Positions 52,242 to 61,379 of a stretch of 64,000 nucleotides of DNA are shown one piece after another (the first letter of the stretch is position 1; every line of letters begins with the position of its first letter). Below the pieces are notes generated by a model. That model did no database searches. It saw only the letters and a program-made list of their open reading frames with translations, and was not told the DNA's origin. The stretch lies in contig CAWGDF010000008.1 in NCBI GenBank assembly GCA_963821275.1, positions 1 through 64,000 on the forward strand. The letters run 5' to 3'. The DNA is from JACVRW01 sp963821275. GTDB taxonomy: Bacteria > Actinomycetota > Thermoleophilia > Solirubrobacterales > Thermoleophilaceae. Both the position numbers and the translations under genes were made by a program.

Positions 52242-54458
52242 ATGGCCAACTTCCTCGGAACCCTCGCCGCCTGGGCGGCCCAGCACTGGAAGCGCTCAAT
52301 CGCCATCGTGGCGGTGGCGCTTGTCGCGATCGGCGTCGCCGCGGGCGCCGGAGGCGGCTCGTTCGTAGACGACTTCAAGACCCCCGGTACCGAATCGCAG
52401 AGTGCGATCGACGTGCTGCAGAAGCGCTTTCCGGCGGCGTCGGGCGACACCGCAAACGTCGTCTTCGCCGTGGACTCGGGCACGCTTCACGCACCGCAGC
52501 GGCAGGCGGCGATCGAAGGGACGATCGAGGAGATCCGCGCCCAGCCGCACGTGACCGGCGCCCCGGACCCGTTCGCGAAGGCGAGCGGCCAGCTTTCGCA
52601 GAACGCGCGCATCGCCTACGTGCCGGTCCAGTACGACGACACCGCTGCCGCGCTCGGCAAGGCACCGGGGCAGCGGCTGGAGGAGGCATCCAGGGCCGGT
52701 GAGCGCGCCGGTCTCGAGGTGTCCCGCAACGGCGCGATCGTGGACCAGGCGGAGCAGGCGACCGCCCCTGTAGGTGAGCTGATCGGCGTGGCGGTTGCGG
52801 TCATCGTGCTCACGATCGTGTTCGGATCGGTGGCGGCCATGGCCCTCACGCTGATCTCGGCACTGATCGCGCTGGCGGGCGGCCTGCTGCTGCTCCAGTT
52901 CGCCAGCGCGTTCGCCGACTTCCCGAGCTTCGCCCCCACCCTCGGCATCATGCTCGGACTCGGCGCCGGCATCGACTACGCGCTGCTGATCGTCGGGCGC
53001 TACCGGGAGCAGCTGGCGAGCGGTGACAGCGTCGGGCATTCCGCGCGCGTGGCGAACGCCACCGCCGGCACCTCGGTGGTGGCAGCTGGCGCAATCGTCG
53101 TCGTGGCGATCGCGGGCTTGCTCGCCACGGGCATCCCGTTCGTCGGAAAGATGGGGATCGGCTCGGCGATCATCATCGCCATGGTCGCCGTGGGCGCGGT
53201 CACGGTGCTGCCGACGCTGATGGGCGCGTTCGCCCGCCGCCTGCGACCCAAGCGGCCGGAGGACGTGGAGCCCTCGCGGCACTTCGCGCGCTGGGCGGGC
53301 TTGATTACGCGGCATCCCCTCGTGGCCACGGTCACCGGCGTGCTTGTGCTCATCCTGCTCGCCATGCCGTTCGCCTCGCTGCGCCTCGGCCAGCCCGACG
53401 ACGGCAACGACAGCCCCGGCTCGACCACCCGCGTCGCGTACGACCGGCTCGCCGAGGGCTTCGGCCCGGGCTTCAACGGGCCGCTGGTGCTGGCGGCCAC
53501 CACGGCCGCCGACGGCTCGGGCAAGCCCACCCTGAACCGCATCCAGCAGGCCGTTGCACAGGACCGCGACGTTGCCTTCGTGTCTCCGCCGGAGGCCTCG
53601 CCGGGCGGCGACGCCGCAGTTCTGAACGTGATCCCGAAGAGCTCGCCACAGGACCAGCGGACGACCGATCTGGTCAACCGGCTGCGCGACGACGTGCTCC
53701 CCGGCGCCACGCGCGGGTCGCAGGTGAACGTCTACGTAGGCGGCGCCACGGCCACGCTCCAGGACTTGGCCGACAAGATCGCCGGCCGGCTGCCGCTCTT
53801 CATCGGCATGGTCGTCGGGCTCAGCGTGCTGCTCTTGATGGCGGTGTTCCGCTCGCTGTGGGTGCCACTCGTCTCGGCGGGATTCAACCTGCTCTCGATC
53901 GCCGCCGCCTACGGCGTGGTGGTGCTCGTTTTCCAGGACGGAGTCGGCTCGAGCCTTCTCGGCGTGGACGGCGAAGTGCCGATCGTGTCCTTCGTCCCGC
54001 TGTTCATGTTCGCGATCCTGTTCGGCCTGTCGATGGACTACAACGTTTTCCTGCAGTCGCGCATCCGCGAGGAGTACATGCGGGGTGCGGGTCCGCAGGA
54101 GAGCGTCGTGCGAGCGGTGTCGCGCGTGGGGAAGCTCATCCTCGCCGCGGGCGTGATCATGACGAGCGTCTTCCTGGGGTTCGTCTCGGATCCCGACGTG
54201 GTCGTCAAGACGATCGGTCTCGGGCTGGCGGCGGCGATCCTGATCGATGTGCTGGTCGTGCGCATGGTGGTCGCCCCGGCTGTGATGACCGTGCTGGGCG
54301 ACCGCGCGTGGACGCTGCCGGCCTGGCTCGACCGCGTGCTACCGCGGATCTCGCTCGAGGGCGAGCTCCAGGACGAGAGGCGCCCGAAGGAGCCCGCCCG
54401 GCGGCAGGAAGGGGCCAGCGCAGCCGGCCGCCCCGCCGAGGGGGCGGGATACCCGTGA
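52242..54458 (+). CDS. MMPL/RND-family membrane transporter
   Basis: The ATG at 52242 gives 738 residues in the twofold MMPL layout. TM1 is followed by an extracytoplasmic domain, then five helices (IGVAVAVIVLTIVFGSVAAM ... MLGLGAGIDYALLIVGRYRE, with the Asp-Tyr proton-relay pair). The second half repeats this with MFAILFGLSMDYNVFLQSRI and a second DY. These are the residues that couple proton flow in MmpL3-like proteins. It likely exports a lipid or hydrophobic compound under TetR control. It overlaps a 70-aa gene by 4 nt. Confidence 0.93.
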   Translation: MANFLGTLAAWAAQHWKRSIAIVAVALVAIGVAAGAGGGSFVDDFKTPGTESQSAIDVLQKRFPAASGDTANVVFAVDSGTLHAPQRQAAIEGTIEEIRAQPHVTGAPDPFAKASGQLSQNARIAYVPVQYDDTAAALGKAPGQRLEEASRAGERAGLEVSRNGAIVDQAEQATAPVGELIGVAVAVIVLTIVFGSVAAMALTLISALIALAGGLLLLQFASAFADFPSFAPTLGIMLGLGAGIDYALLIVGRYREQLASGDSVGHSARVANATAGTSVVAAGAIVVVAIAGLLATGIPFVGKMGIGSAIIIAMVAVGAVTVLPTLMGAFARRLRPKRPEDVEPSRHFARWAGLITRHPLVATVTGVLVLILLAMPFASLRLGQPDDGNDSPGSTTRVAYDRLAEGFGPGFNGPLVLAATTAADGSGKPTLNRIQQAVAQDRDVAFVSPPEASPGGDAAVLNVIPKSSPQDQRTTDLVNRLRDDVLPGATRGSQVNVYVGGATATLQDLADKIAGRLPLFIGMVVGLSVLLLMAVFRSLWVPLVSAGFNLLSIAAAYGVVVLVFQDGVGSSLLGVDGEVPIVSFVPLFMFAILFGLSMDYNVFLQSRIREEYMRGAGPQESVVRAVSRVGKLILAAGVIMTSVFLGFVSDPDVVVKTIGLGLAAAILIDVLVVRMVVAPAVMTVLGDRAWTLPAWLDRVLPRISLEGELQDERRPKEPARRQEGASAAGRPAEGAGYP

Positions 54459-54667
54459 GCTCTGGCGCCGCCCTCCGAGGCCAGATGAGGAAGCATCCGG
54501 CAGTGCGCCGGTCAGCAGCGTCGCAGCTCCGTGGTCTGGCCGCACGCCGGGAGAGGCTCGCGGGGAGGGTTTCGGCGCCCCTTGTGCGCCTCGACGGCCG
54601 CTGGTGGCGCTGGGACGAGATCCTCTCTCCGACCGCGGTCGACGCTCCGGGAGCCGCCGGGGGCTGA
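54455..54667 (+). CDS. Small basic protein coupled to the MMPL gene (70 aa)
   Basis: The GTG at 54455 overlaps the MMPL stop (GTGA), indicating translational coupling. The product is strongly basic (RKHPAVRRSAASQLRGLAAR) and ends with RLDGRWWRWDEILSPTAVDA, a Trp-rich patch. It has no signal or membrane helix and no recognised family. It could be an accessory protein of the transporter; this is inferred from position only. Confidence 0.45.
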   Translation: MSSGAALRGQMRKHPAVRRSAASQLRGLAARRERLAGRVSAPLVRLDGRWWRWDEILSPTAVDAPGAAGG

Positions 54668-54851
54668 GGGCTCGAGCTGCCCCTTGCAAGTCGGTCGCCC
54701 GCGGGCGTGGCCCCGACCACTCCGCGAAGTGCGAACTGGCGGCGTCGCGGCATTACAGCCGCGACGCCGACAGCGTCCGATGTCCGGGCTTAGGACGGCG
54801 CCCCGCTACCGCGAGTCAGCCTCGGCTCGCGGCGTCCGGGGAGCTATCCGA

Positions 54852-54998
54852 CTACTGGTCCTGCTTCGATTGCTGCTCGTCGTTTTTGGGCTCGGGCGGA
54901 TCCTCCGGAAAGCCGCCCTCGGTGTCCGTGCCCGGCTCGCCGGGCCCCGGAGCCTTCTCTTCGGCCTCGTCGGGCCGGTCCTGCGGGGATTCGCTCAT
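54852..54998 (-). CDS. Micro-protein, acidic and Pro/Glu-rich (48 aa)
   Basis: The ATG at 54998 reads without interruption to TAG at 54852. The product starts MSESPQDRPDEAEEKAPGPG and continues with GFPEDPPEPKNDEQQ: acidic, without hydrophobic residues, clearly intrinsically disordered. Amino-acid use is unlike random translation of GC-rich DNA (no Arg/Ala runs), which argues that it is real. No family is recognised. It sits alone between the MMPL unit and sixA. Confidence 0.5.
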   Translation of the reverse strand: MSESPQDRPDEAEEKAPGPGEPGTDTEGGFPEDPPEPKNDEQQSKQDQ

Positions 54999-55204
54999 GC
55001 GGCTCGTCTACCCGGCACCGACGCGAACAATCCGGTGGCGCGGCGGCCACCCCGGTCGATGCGAAGCTCACTATCGGCCCGGACGAGGTCCGTGCGCGCC
55101 GGGCGGCAGTCGACTCACGCCGCTCCGGTTGGCCATGCAGGAGCCGACGATGCGCGCTGTCGTCCGCCTCGAGAAGGTTCGGGTCGCTCATCATCCGGCG
55201 GGCG

Positions 55205-55699
55205 ATGAAGCGCATCTACCTCCTGAGGCACGCCAAGTCGAGTTGGAAGCACCCCGAGCTTCCGGACCACGACCGGCCTCTGGCGGGGCGCGGCAAGAGG
55301 GCGGCGAAGGCGATCGTCAAGCACATGCGTACGCAGGGGTTCGAGCCGGAGCTGGTTCTGTGCTCGACCGCCCGCCGGGCGCGAGAGACGCTCGAGCGGA
55401 TCGAGCCCGCGCTCGGGCACGCACCCGTGCGGGTGGAAGGCGAGCTGTACGGCGCGAGTGCGCGCGAGCTGCTCGCGCGCCTGCGCCGGCTGCCGGACGA
55501 TGTCGGGTCGGTGCTGGTGATCGGCCACAACCCGAGCATGCACGAGCTGGCGTTGGAGCTCGCCGGCTCGGCGCCGGAGCTGGCGGGCAAGTTCCCCACG
55601 GCGGCGCTGGCCACGCTCGCGTTCCACGGATCGGCCTGGGGCGAGCTCGCGCCCGAGGCGACCGAGCTGGTCGAGCTCACGCGGCCGCGCGATCTGTGA
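55205..55699 (+). CDS. sixA: SixA-type phosphohistidine phosphatase (histidine phosphatase superfamily)
   Basis: The 164-residue product has the RHG-type motif at the N-terminus (IYLLRHAKSSWKHPELPDHD, with catalytic His), then RPLAGRGKRAAKAI, LVLCSTARRARET (second Arg) and LVIGHNPSMHELALEL (second catalytic His). Short length and RHAKSSW are typical of SixA, which dephosphorylates histidine on phosphotransfer proteins; the physiological substrate here is unknown. A hairpin follows 120 bp downstream. Confidence 0.9.
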   Translation: MKRIYLLRHAKSSWKHPELPDHDRPLAGRGKRAAKAIVKHMRTQGFEPELVLCSTARRARETLERIEPALGHAPVRVEGELYGASARELLARLRRLPDDVGSVLVIGHNPSMHELALELAGSAPELAGKFPTAALATLAFHGSAWGELAPEATELVELTRPRDL

Positions 55700-55820
55700 T
55701 GCGAACCCGCGGCGCCAGGAGCTAAACCGCGCGCTGCCCGCCCGGCAGCTGCTGCCCGAGCGCGGCGGGACGCGGCCAGCTCTCCCGGCGATCACGCTGG
55801 GCGCCACGCGCATCGCGAAA

Positions 55821-55840
55821 GGGAGCGCTGTGGCGCTCCC
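55821..55840. terminator. GC-rich hairpin downstream of sixA
   Basis: GGGAGCGC-TGTG-GCGCTCCC forms an 8-bp perfect stem, extended by CGAA/TTCG outside it. It sits in the 319-bp gap between sixA and the convergent homoserine dehydrogenase; no gene is visible in that gap. Confidence 0.5.
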
Positions 55841-56018
55841 GCTTCGCCCGCACGGACAGGGGCGGCTGCGCACGGACCTCTGATGTCCGCGGGAGTCGCC
55901 CTTCCCAACAATGGTCTGAGCGCCGGCCGAGATGCCGGACCACGCGAGCCGGGTGGCGCTGCGGGTACTGGAAGCGGCTACGCAGGAGCGAGGGTTCACT
56001 ACCGCTTCGGGTGCGCGG

Positions 56019-57149
56019 TCAGTTTGTCGTACGCGATCGCGCGACGGCGATGACGTCGCTGAATACACCCTGTCCCGCAAGCTGCGGTCCGGCGCCGGGT
56101 CCAACGATCGTGACCTCTCCGATCGGCCTTGCGCGGCACACCACGGCATTGGTGGTCCCCTCGATGCTCGCCAGCGGATCGTCGCCGGGCACGAGCTCGG
56201 GCTCCACGCGAGCGCTGACATCTCCCGCTCCGTCCGGCTCGGAGAAGTCGAGCGTCGCGACGTGCTTGAGTCGTGCCTTGCTGGAGGCGGCCTCGGCGAT
56301 CTCCGAGCGAGCGATGTTGGTAATTCCGCGGCAGGCGACCTGCTCGCGCCGAAGCTGCCTGCCAAAGACGAGGGCTGACAGGATCATCACCTTCGCGACG
56401 GCGTCGTAGCCCTCGACGTCCGCGGCCGCGTCTCGCTCGGCAAGGCCCGCCCTCTGTGCCTCCGCGAGCGCGTCCTGGTAGGGCGTGCCTTCCGCCATTC
56501 GAGAGAGGATGAAGTTGGCGGTTGCATTGAGGAGGCCCCGAAGCGCGATCGGGACGGCGCCCGCGAGACCATCGACCAGCACGCTGAGCAACGGCGTTCC
56601 CGACATGACGGTGGATTCGGCGCGAAACGCGACCCCGCGACTGCGCGCCAGCCTGGTGAGCTCCACCCCGCGCAGGGCGACGGGCCACTTGTTGGAGGTA
56701 ACCACCGGGATGCGGCGTTCAAGCGCTTCGCGCATGTGCGCGAGCCCGGGCTCGCCGTCAGTGGAAGGGCTCGCCGTCACCTCCACGAGAAGGTCAGCTT
56801 CGGTGGCGCGGAGCCCCTCGATGGTGCTTGACCAGCGGCGCACACCAGGCTGCTCCGCGATGGACCCTCCACCGGAGGCCAGTGCCAGCACAGACGGGAG
56901 GTCAAGTCCGTTCGGGTCGTGGACGAATCCGTCTCGTGCGTTGGCGAGGCCAACGACCGCGACACCGGTGCCGTACCGGCCGGCGAGCCGCTCTGCCTGC
57001 GAGTCGAGGGCCCGGCCGAGCCATTGGCCCACCGTGCCAAACCCGACCAGCCAGACCCGCAGTGGCTTCACCGGGTGGCCGACAGGTTTCGCATGCGTCA
57101 AAGCGTACGGCTCAGAGCACCGACGCACAGGGCAAAATCGCGGGCGCAT
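56019..57149 (-). CDS. Homoserine dehydrogenase-like oxidoreductase (short form, no ACT domain)
   Basis: The frame opens at 57149, but the Rossmann start VKPLRVWLVGFGTVGQWLGR suggests the GTG at 57071 (350 residues). The NAD(P) loop GFGTVGQ is followed by VVTSNKWPVAL (cofactor-binding Lys) and NATANFILSRMAEGTPYQDA. AERDAAADVEGYDAVAKVMI matches the homoserine-binding/catalytic region of Hom proteins. The C-terminal ACT domain of standard 430-residue enzymes is absent. No other threonine/methionine genes adjoin it, so a related aldehyde or dicarboxylate substrate remains possible. Confidence 0.82.
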   Translation of the reverse strand: MRPRFCPVRRCSEPYALTHAKPVGHPVKPLRVWLVGFGTVGQWLGRALDSQAERLAGRYGTGVAVVGLANARDGFVHDPNGLDLPSVLALASGGGSIAEQPGVRRWSSTIEGLRATEADLLVEVTASPSTDGEPGLAHMREALERRIPVVTSNKWPVALRGVELTRLARSRGVAFRAESTVMSGTPLLSVLVDGLAGAVPIALRGLLNATANFILSRMAEGTPYQDALAEAQRAGLAERDAAADVEGYDAVAKVMILSALVFGRQLRREQVACRGITNIARSEIAEAASSKARLKHVATLDFSEPDGAGDVSARVEPELVPGDDPLASIEGTTNAVVCRARPIGEVTIVGPGAGPQLAGQGVFSDVIAVARSRTTN

Positions 57150-57299
57150 TCGCCCCCACGGATTCGAAGCGAAGGCACGCGCCAGCGCAGTCGCTCCACA
57201 CGGCGTTGTTGGGACTTGCCCTCGATCGTCACGGAGGCTCCTCCTCGGCGCCAGGAGCGAGATCCTTCAGCCGAGGCATCGCCGTGGCCTGTAGGGACC

Positions 57300-58232
57300 T
57301 CACCTCAAGGCCAGCGCGGTGATCCGGCCGATCTGCACATCGAGCTCGGTCCAGCTCCCGCCACCGTCCTTGCTGTGGAGCAGCGTGCCGTCGCCCAGGC
57401 CGGCGAAGAGCTGGCCCTGTCCGCTCGCGAGCGTGTAGACGTGCGAGTCGAGCGGGCCCGTGATCGCCTGCCAGGGGCCGGAGCGCTCCCAGCGATAGAT
57501 CGCCGAGTCGGACGGGCCGCTCCCGTGCGCCTCGAACGGGCCGGGGGCCGCCGAGACGAACCAGCGGTCCGGATCGGCCGCGTCGACGGCCAGCGCCCAG
57601 GCGTAGCGGCGGTCTCGCCCGGCGTCCGCCTTGTCCCAGCTGCGGCCGCCGTCGCGGCTCCAGGCGGCGCCGTCGCCGCCCGCCTCGTAGGCGCGCCCCG
57701 GAGCGCTCGGATGCCACGCCAGGCAATGCACGTCACGGGCCGCCTGGGGCCGATGATCGCTGAACGAGGCGCCGCCGTCTTCGGTGCGCATCACCCCGCC
57801 CAGCTCGATGCCGACCAGCACCACCTCGGCATCGTGCGGGCTCGGCGCGATCCAGCGCACGTGCGAGGTCCAGGGCCGGGGCGGAAAGCTCCACTCCGGC
57901 CGCGACGGGATCTCCTGAAGCGCCACAAGCTCCTCCCAGCTCTCGCCGCCGTCGCGGCTGCGGAACAGCCGGCTGGGCTCCGTTCCCACATACACGGCGC
58001 CGTCCGCCGCGCTCACCGCGACGCTGAACACGTCTGGCTCCGGCAACGGCACGTCGTCGAAGGTGTCGCCGCCGTCCGCGCTGCGCTTCAGCCCGCCTCC
58101 CCGACACCCGACGTACACCGTGTCGCCGTCGAGCGCCAGGCACTGCGCTCCCGAATCTTGCAGGCGCGTGTGCGCACCGACCTTCACGAACGCGTCACCG
58201 GTCGTCGCAAGCAGCTCCATCGCCTGCAGCAT
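57300..58232 (-). CDS. BNR/Asp-box beta-propeller (sortilin/YCF48-like) protein
   Basis: The product has up to 310 residues; MELLATTGDAFVKV near 58220 is a plausible alternative start. It contains five or so Asp-box repeats: LKRSADGGDTFDDV, LFRSRDGGESWEEL, VMRTEDGGASFSDH, AAWSRDGGRSWDKA and LLHSKDGGGSWTEL. This is a six- or seven-bladed propeller as in sialidases and photosystem assembly factor YCF48, but catalytic sialidase residues are not evident. There is no signal peptide. Isolated in its region, its function is unknown. Confidence 0.78.
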   Translation of the reverse strand: MLQAMELLATTGDAFVKVGAHTRLQDSGAQCLALDGDTVYVGCRGGGLKRSADGGDTFDDVPLPEPDVFSVAVSAADGAVYVGTEPSRLFRSRDGGESWEELVALQEIPSRPEWSFPPRPWTSHVRWIAPSPHDAEVVLVGIELGGVMRTEDGGASFSDHRPQAARDVHCLAWHPSAPGRAYEAGGDGAAWSRDGGRSWDKADAGRDRRYAWALAVDAADPDRWFVSAAPGPFEAHGSGPSDSAIYRWERSGPWQAITGPLDSHVYTLASGQGQLFAGLGDGTLLHSKDGGGSWTELDVQIGRITALALR

Positions 58233-58370
58233 CGCGCGTCACGACCGCGCGTGCGCGCCCGAGGAGCTGTCCGCCCGGTTCGCCATCGAGACGTCCGCAG
58301 GCCGCTCTCGAGCGCGGCCGTCCGCGCACCGCGCAAGGTCCACACTGCCCGCGGCGATTAGGGCGATCAG

Positions 58371-58459
58371 CCGTCCGTCAGGATTCGAACCTGAGACCTT
58401 CGGTTCCGTAGGTCGCCAGAGGCCCGTCCCCAGGTCCGATACCCGCTTGCTACAGCGGT
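58371..58459 (-). other. tRNA-like sequence, probably a decayed class II tRNA or tRNA 3' fragment
   Basis: On the minus strand a perfect T-arm TCAGG-TTCGAAT-CCTGA (58378-58394) is followed by CGGACGG as the acceptor 3' strand. Upstream a hairpin-forming stretch resembles a long variable arm, and GTAGCAAGCGGGTA (around 58445-58457) resembles a D-loop. The 5' acceptor strand does not pair and no sensible anticodon loop (T33) can be placed, so I do not call a functional tRNA. Confidence 0.35.
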
Positions 58460-58842
58460 CCAGGTTCGCTCAGATCGGCCCGGATCTGCTCGGAATTGAA
58501 ACACGTTTGAACCACGGAGAGATTTGGCATCTTGGGGCCCGCGGGACGCCCTTGGGCGGAGTGGCGGCGAAGAGCGTCGCTCACGTGAAGAAGCGCGCGT
58601 CTGAACGCGCGTCGCCTGAGCTCCCGGTACTCGTCCATCGCAGCGGTGACTCGGGACCGGGTAAGACTGTTCAGATCACGCAAATGCGGAAGCGGTAGGC
58701 CGACCCCAAGGGTCGGACAAGCCAATCGGTCTGGACCTTGGTCCGTCACCGGCAGGAGGGAGGATCGGTCCTTGGCGAGCAGGCGGTGATGGAGCGAGAC
58801 GACGCCCTCCCTCTCTTGGAGATTAGGGCTAGAACGCCGTCG

Positions 58843-58866
58843 TGGGCCAGCGTTCGCGAATGTCCC
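58843..58866. repeat. 24-bp direct repeat, left of the RNase H gene
   Basis: TGGGCCAGCGTTCGCGAATG continues with TCCC and recurs at 59371-59394 with two G-to-A differences. The core TTCGCGAA is itself palindromic. Confidence 0.65.
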
Positions 58867-58909
58867 TGAGCCCTACCGGTAGTTTCCGCCCCGATCGCGT
58901 GACGATCGA

Positions 58910-59341
58910 GTGGAGGCAGAGCTGAGGGTCTACATCTGGTGCGACGGCGCTGCCATGCCGAACGGCGGTCCCGCCGGGGCAGGGTAGGTCGTCGTGGGCG
59001 GCGTGCGCTTGCTCGGCTCGGAAGCGCTCGGCGACGCGACGAACAACGTTGCCGAGTACATGGCGGTTCGGAACGCGCTGCGGGCCGCGGCCTACGCGGG
59101 CGCGACGTCGGCTCACGTGCGGATGGACTCGCCGGTGGTCTTCGGCCACCTCTCTAGGGCATCGCGTGCGCGGGCCGAGCACCTGATCCAGCTCAAGGAG
59201 AAGGTCGAAGCGCAGGTGGCCCGGTATCCAGGGCGGGTCACGTTCGCTCGGATTCCCGGGGAGCAGAACGGAGTTGCCGACGAGCTCGCGAAGGACGGCG
59301 CGCGGGCCTCGAAGGCGGTAAGCGCCGATCGGCGGCGATAG
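58910..59341 (+). pseudogene. RNase HI-like protein interrupted by an in-frame amber codon
   Basis: From the GTG at 58910 the frame reads VEAELRVYIWCDGAAMPNGG then PAGAG, a TAG at 58985-58987, and continues in the same frame with VVVGGVRLLGSEALGDATNN and VAEYMAVRNAL. The catalytic set Asp (WCDGAA), Glu (NVAEYMAV), Asp (HVRMDSPVV) and a final Asp (NGVADELAK) is complete, so only the one codon is wrong. It may be a pseudogene, a sequence error, or readthrough; a shorter start after the stop (GTG 58994) would lack the first catalytic Asp. It is flanked by the 24-bp repeats. Confidence 0.75.
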
Positions 59342-59370
59342 GTGCCGCGTCAAGTGCACGAACGTCGGAC

Positions 59371-59394
59371 TGGGCCAGCATTCACGAATGTCCC
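59371..59394. repeat. 24-bp direct repeat, right of the RNase H gene
   Basis: TGGGCCAGCATTCACGAATG continues with TCCC: the second copy, 528 bp from the first, in the 102-bp spacer before the DUF899 gene. Confidence 0.65.
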
Positions 59395-59443
59395 CCGAGG
59401 CCTGATTGTTTGGGTCCCGCGACGGTCGGGGTAGACGACCCGC

Positions 59444-60190
59444 ATGGAGGCAACCGAAAGGCGCCGCGGCCGAACGAGTCCGCGTGTCGTCGGTCAGACC
59501 GAGTGGGACGCGGCTCGGACCACCCTGCTCGAGCGGGAGCGGGCGGTCGCTGCTGCGATGCACGAGCTCGCCGCCGCACGGAAGCGCATGCCGATGGTGC
59601 GGGTCGAGCACGACTACGGCTTCGAGGGGCCTGACGGGAGGCGGTCGCTGCCCGAGCTGTTCGAGGGGCGCAGCCAGCTGATCCTCTACCGGTTCTTCTT
59701 CGAGGAGGGTGTCGACGGCTGGCCGGACGCGGGGTGCGTCGGCTGCTCGTCCTTCGCCGACGGCGTCCCCGAACTCGGCCTGCTGCATTCTCGCGACATC
59801 ACCTTCGCGATGGCATCGCGGGCGCCGCAGGCGAACCTACGCCGCTACGCCGAGCGCATGGGTTGGACCGATGTGCCGTGGTACACGATCTGCACCGAGC
59901 GCTTCTCGGCCGACTTCGGGGTCGACGAGTGGTTCGGCCTCAACGTCTTCCTACGCCACGGCAATGAGGTCTACCGCACCTACTTCCTCCAGCACGGGGC
60001 GATGGTCCAGTGGATCGGCAGCCTCTGGAGCTTGTGGTCCTTGACTCCTTACGGCGGGCAGTCCGACGACGAGGACTTGCCCGAGGGCTGGCCGCGGGCG
60101 CCGGGGTCGTTCTGGTACCGCCGTCACGACGAGTTCGACAAGCCGGCGCCGTCAGCAAGCCTCGGCGTCGACGCGAACGATCGGCCCTAA
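59444..60190 (+). CDS. DUF899-family thioredoxin-like protein
   Basis: The 248-residue product has an N-terminal helix with QTEWDAARTTLLERERAVAA and LAAARKRMPMVRVEHDYGFE, then FEGRSQLILYRFFFEEGVDG and CVGCSSFADGVPELGLLHSR. This is the standard DUF899 pattern, whose CxxC (CVGC here) sits at a thioredoxin-like position. Function in the family is unproven; redox or peroxiredoxin-like roles are suspected. The stop overlaps the end of the convergent truncated transposase by 4 nt. Confidence 0.85.
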   Translation: MEATERRRGRTSPRVVGQTEWDAARTTLLERERAVAAAMHELAAARKRMPMVRVEHDYGFEGPDGRRSLPELFEGRSQLILYRFFFEEGVDGWPDAGCVGCSSFADGVPELGLLHSRDITFAMASRAPQANLRRYAERMGWTDVPWYTICTERFSADFGVDEWFGLNVFLRHGNEVYRTYFLQHGAMVQWIGSLWSLWSLTPYGGQSDDEDLPEGWPRAPGSFWYRRHDEFDKPAPSASLGVDANDRP

Positions 60191-61101
60191 GCGGCTCGGA
60201 ACAGGCCATTCGGTGCTGACGTCGGGCGCCCAATACTGCACTGGGATCGGGCAGCGAAAAGTGCACCACCGGTCTTGCTGGTGACGACCGCCTGAGCTTT
60301 CACGCTCGGCTGGTTCGATCTGGTCGAGACGGGAGGGGCCTGCCCCACGATCTCGCGCAGGAGCTTCGCTGCCTCGGCGATCGCAGCGTCTGCGGCGAGC
60401 TCGTCGTCCTCCTCGACCGTCCGTAGCGCCCGCTCCGCGTCCCGTGCAACCTCGGCGAGGAGCGCCTCGCGGGCGGCCTTGTCCTGCCAGTCGCCGGCGG
60501 GCTTCTCGCGCGGGCGCGAGTAGTCGAAGCGAAGCCCCGAAGTGAGCTCTTCGGCGGCCCTTGCGTCAGCGGCCTCGACCGCGTCGATCAGCTTGCAGAC
60601 GCCGGAGCGCACGAGCGTCGCGGTGCCCTGCACCGCCGCCGCGCCGAGCATCGGAGTCGAGTCGAGGATCTGCTCCGCCGGCCCGGAGAGCAGGCCGAGC
60701 TCGGTCGCGAGCTCGAGCGAGCGCTCGAAGACGAGCCGCTCCTTGCCGTGGAGGAGCAGCCGGGCGCGGAAGCGAACCAGCGAGGTCGGATGAAAGCCCG
60801 CGTGGTCGAGCGGCAAATCGAGCGCGACCTTCCAGCGCAGATCGAAGCGGACCGCGTCCATCGCCCGCTCGTCCGAGAGCCCGTCGCGGTAGGCGAGCAG
60901 CAGCACCTTTGCGAGCAGGCTCGGCGGGATCGAGGGCCGGCCCTGGCGTTCCGAGTAGCAGTCGGCGAAGTCCTCGTCGCGGACGATGCGATCGCCGTGC
61001 TCGGCGAGCAAGGCGTAGATCGAGTCATCGGGGAGAAGGTCGGAGCACCACGCCGCATCGAGGAAGCCCTGCTGTCGATCCGCCACCGCGAGCATCCGCA
61101 A
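60187..61101 (-). pseudogene. IS1182-family transposase, C-terminally truncated
   Basis: The N-terminal half is well preserved: DCYSERQGRPSIPPSLLAKV, LLLAYRDGLSDERAMDAVRF and DHAGFHPTSLVRFRARLL are the DUF772 region of IS1182/IS5-like transposases. The reading ends after about 304 residues in unrelated sequence (from about QAVVTSKTGG), so the DDE catalytic C-terminal half is lost. Upstream, GAATTGCAGGGAAAACGCT (about 61123-61142) looks like the outer inverted repeat; no matching second end is visible near 60187. The element is immobile by itself. Confidence 0.8.
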
Positions 61102-61379
61102 CGTCCCTAGAATCCCCCGAATTGCAGGGAAAACGCTATCGATCGGACCGGACGGCCCCGTCGGCTAGGCGGTGACCTTTTCAGTGGTCTCACGGCGGAG
61201 CGAGCGCGAGGTCGAGGAGTCTACGGTCGATGAAGCTTCGATCGGTCGACGGGCTGGGAGCGGCCGCTCTCTCGAGCCTGGTTGTCGGCACCGAGCCGTG
61301 GCGGTTCGTTCTCTGACGACCGCCCGCAAGGGCGACCGTGTCTTGACCCGTTCAGGGTGATCTGAAACCGTTCGCCCGG

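Noticed and set aside
51531..54667. TetR-MMPL region as a novel defence or secretion system
   Set aside because: A standard regulator-exporter pair explains the genes; only the small coupled ORF at 54455 is unexplained.
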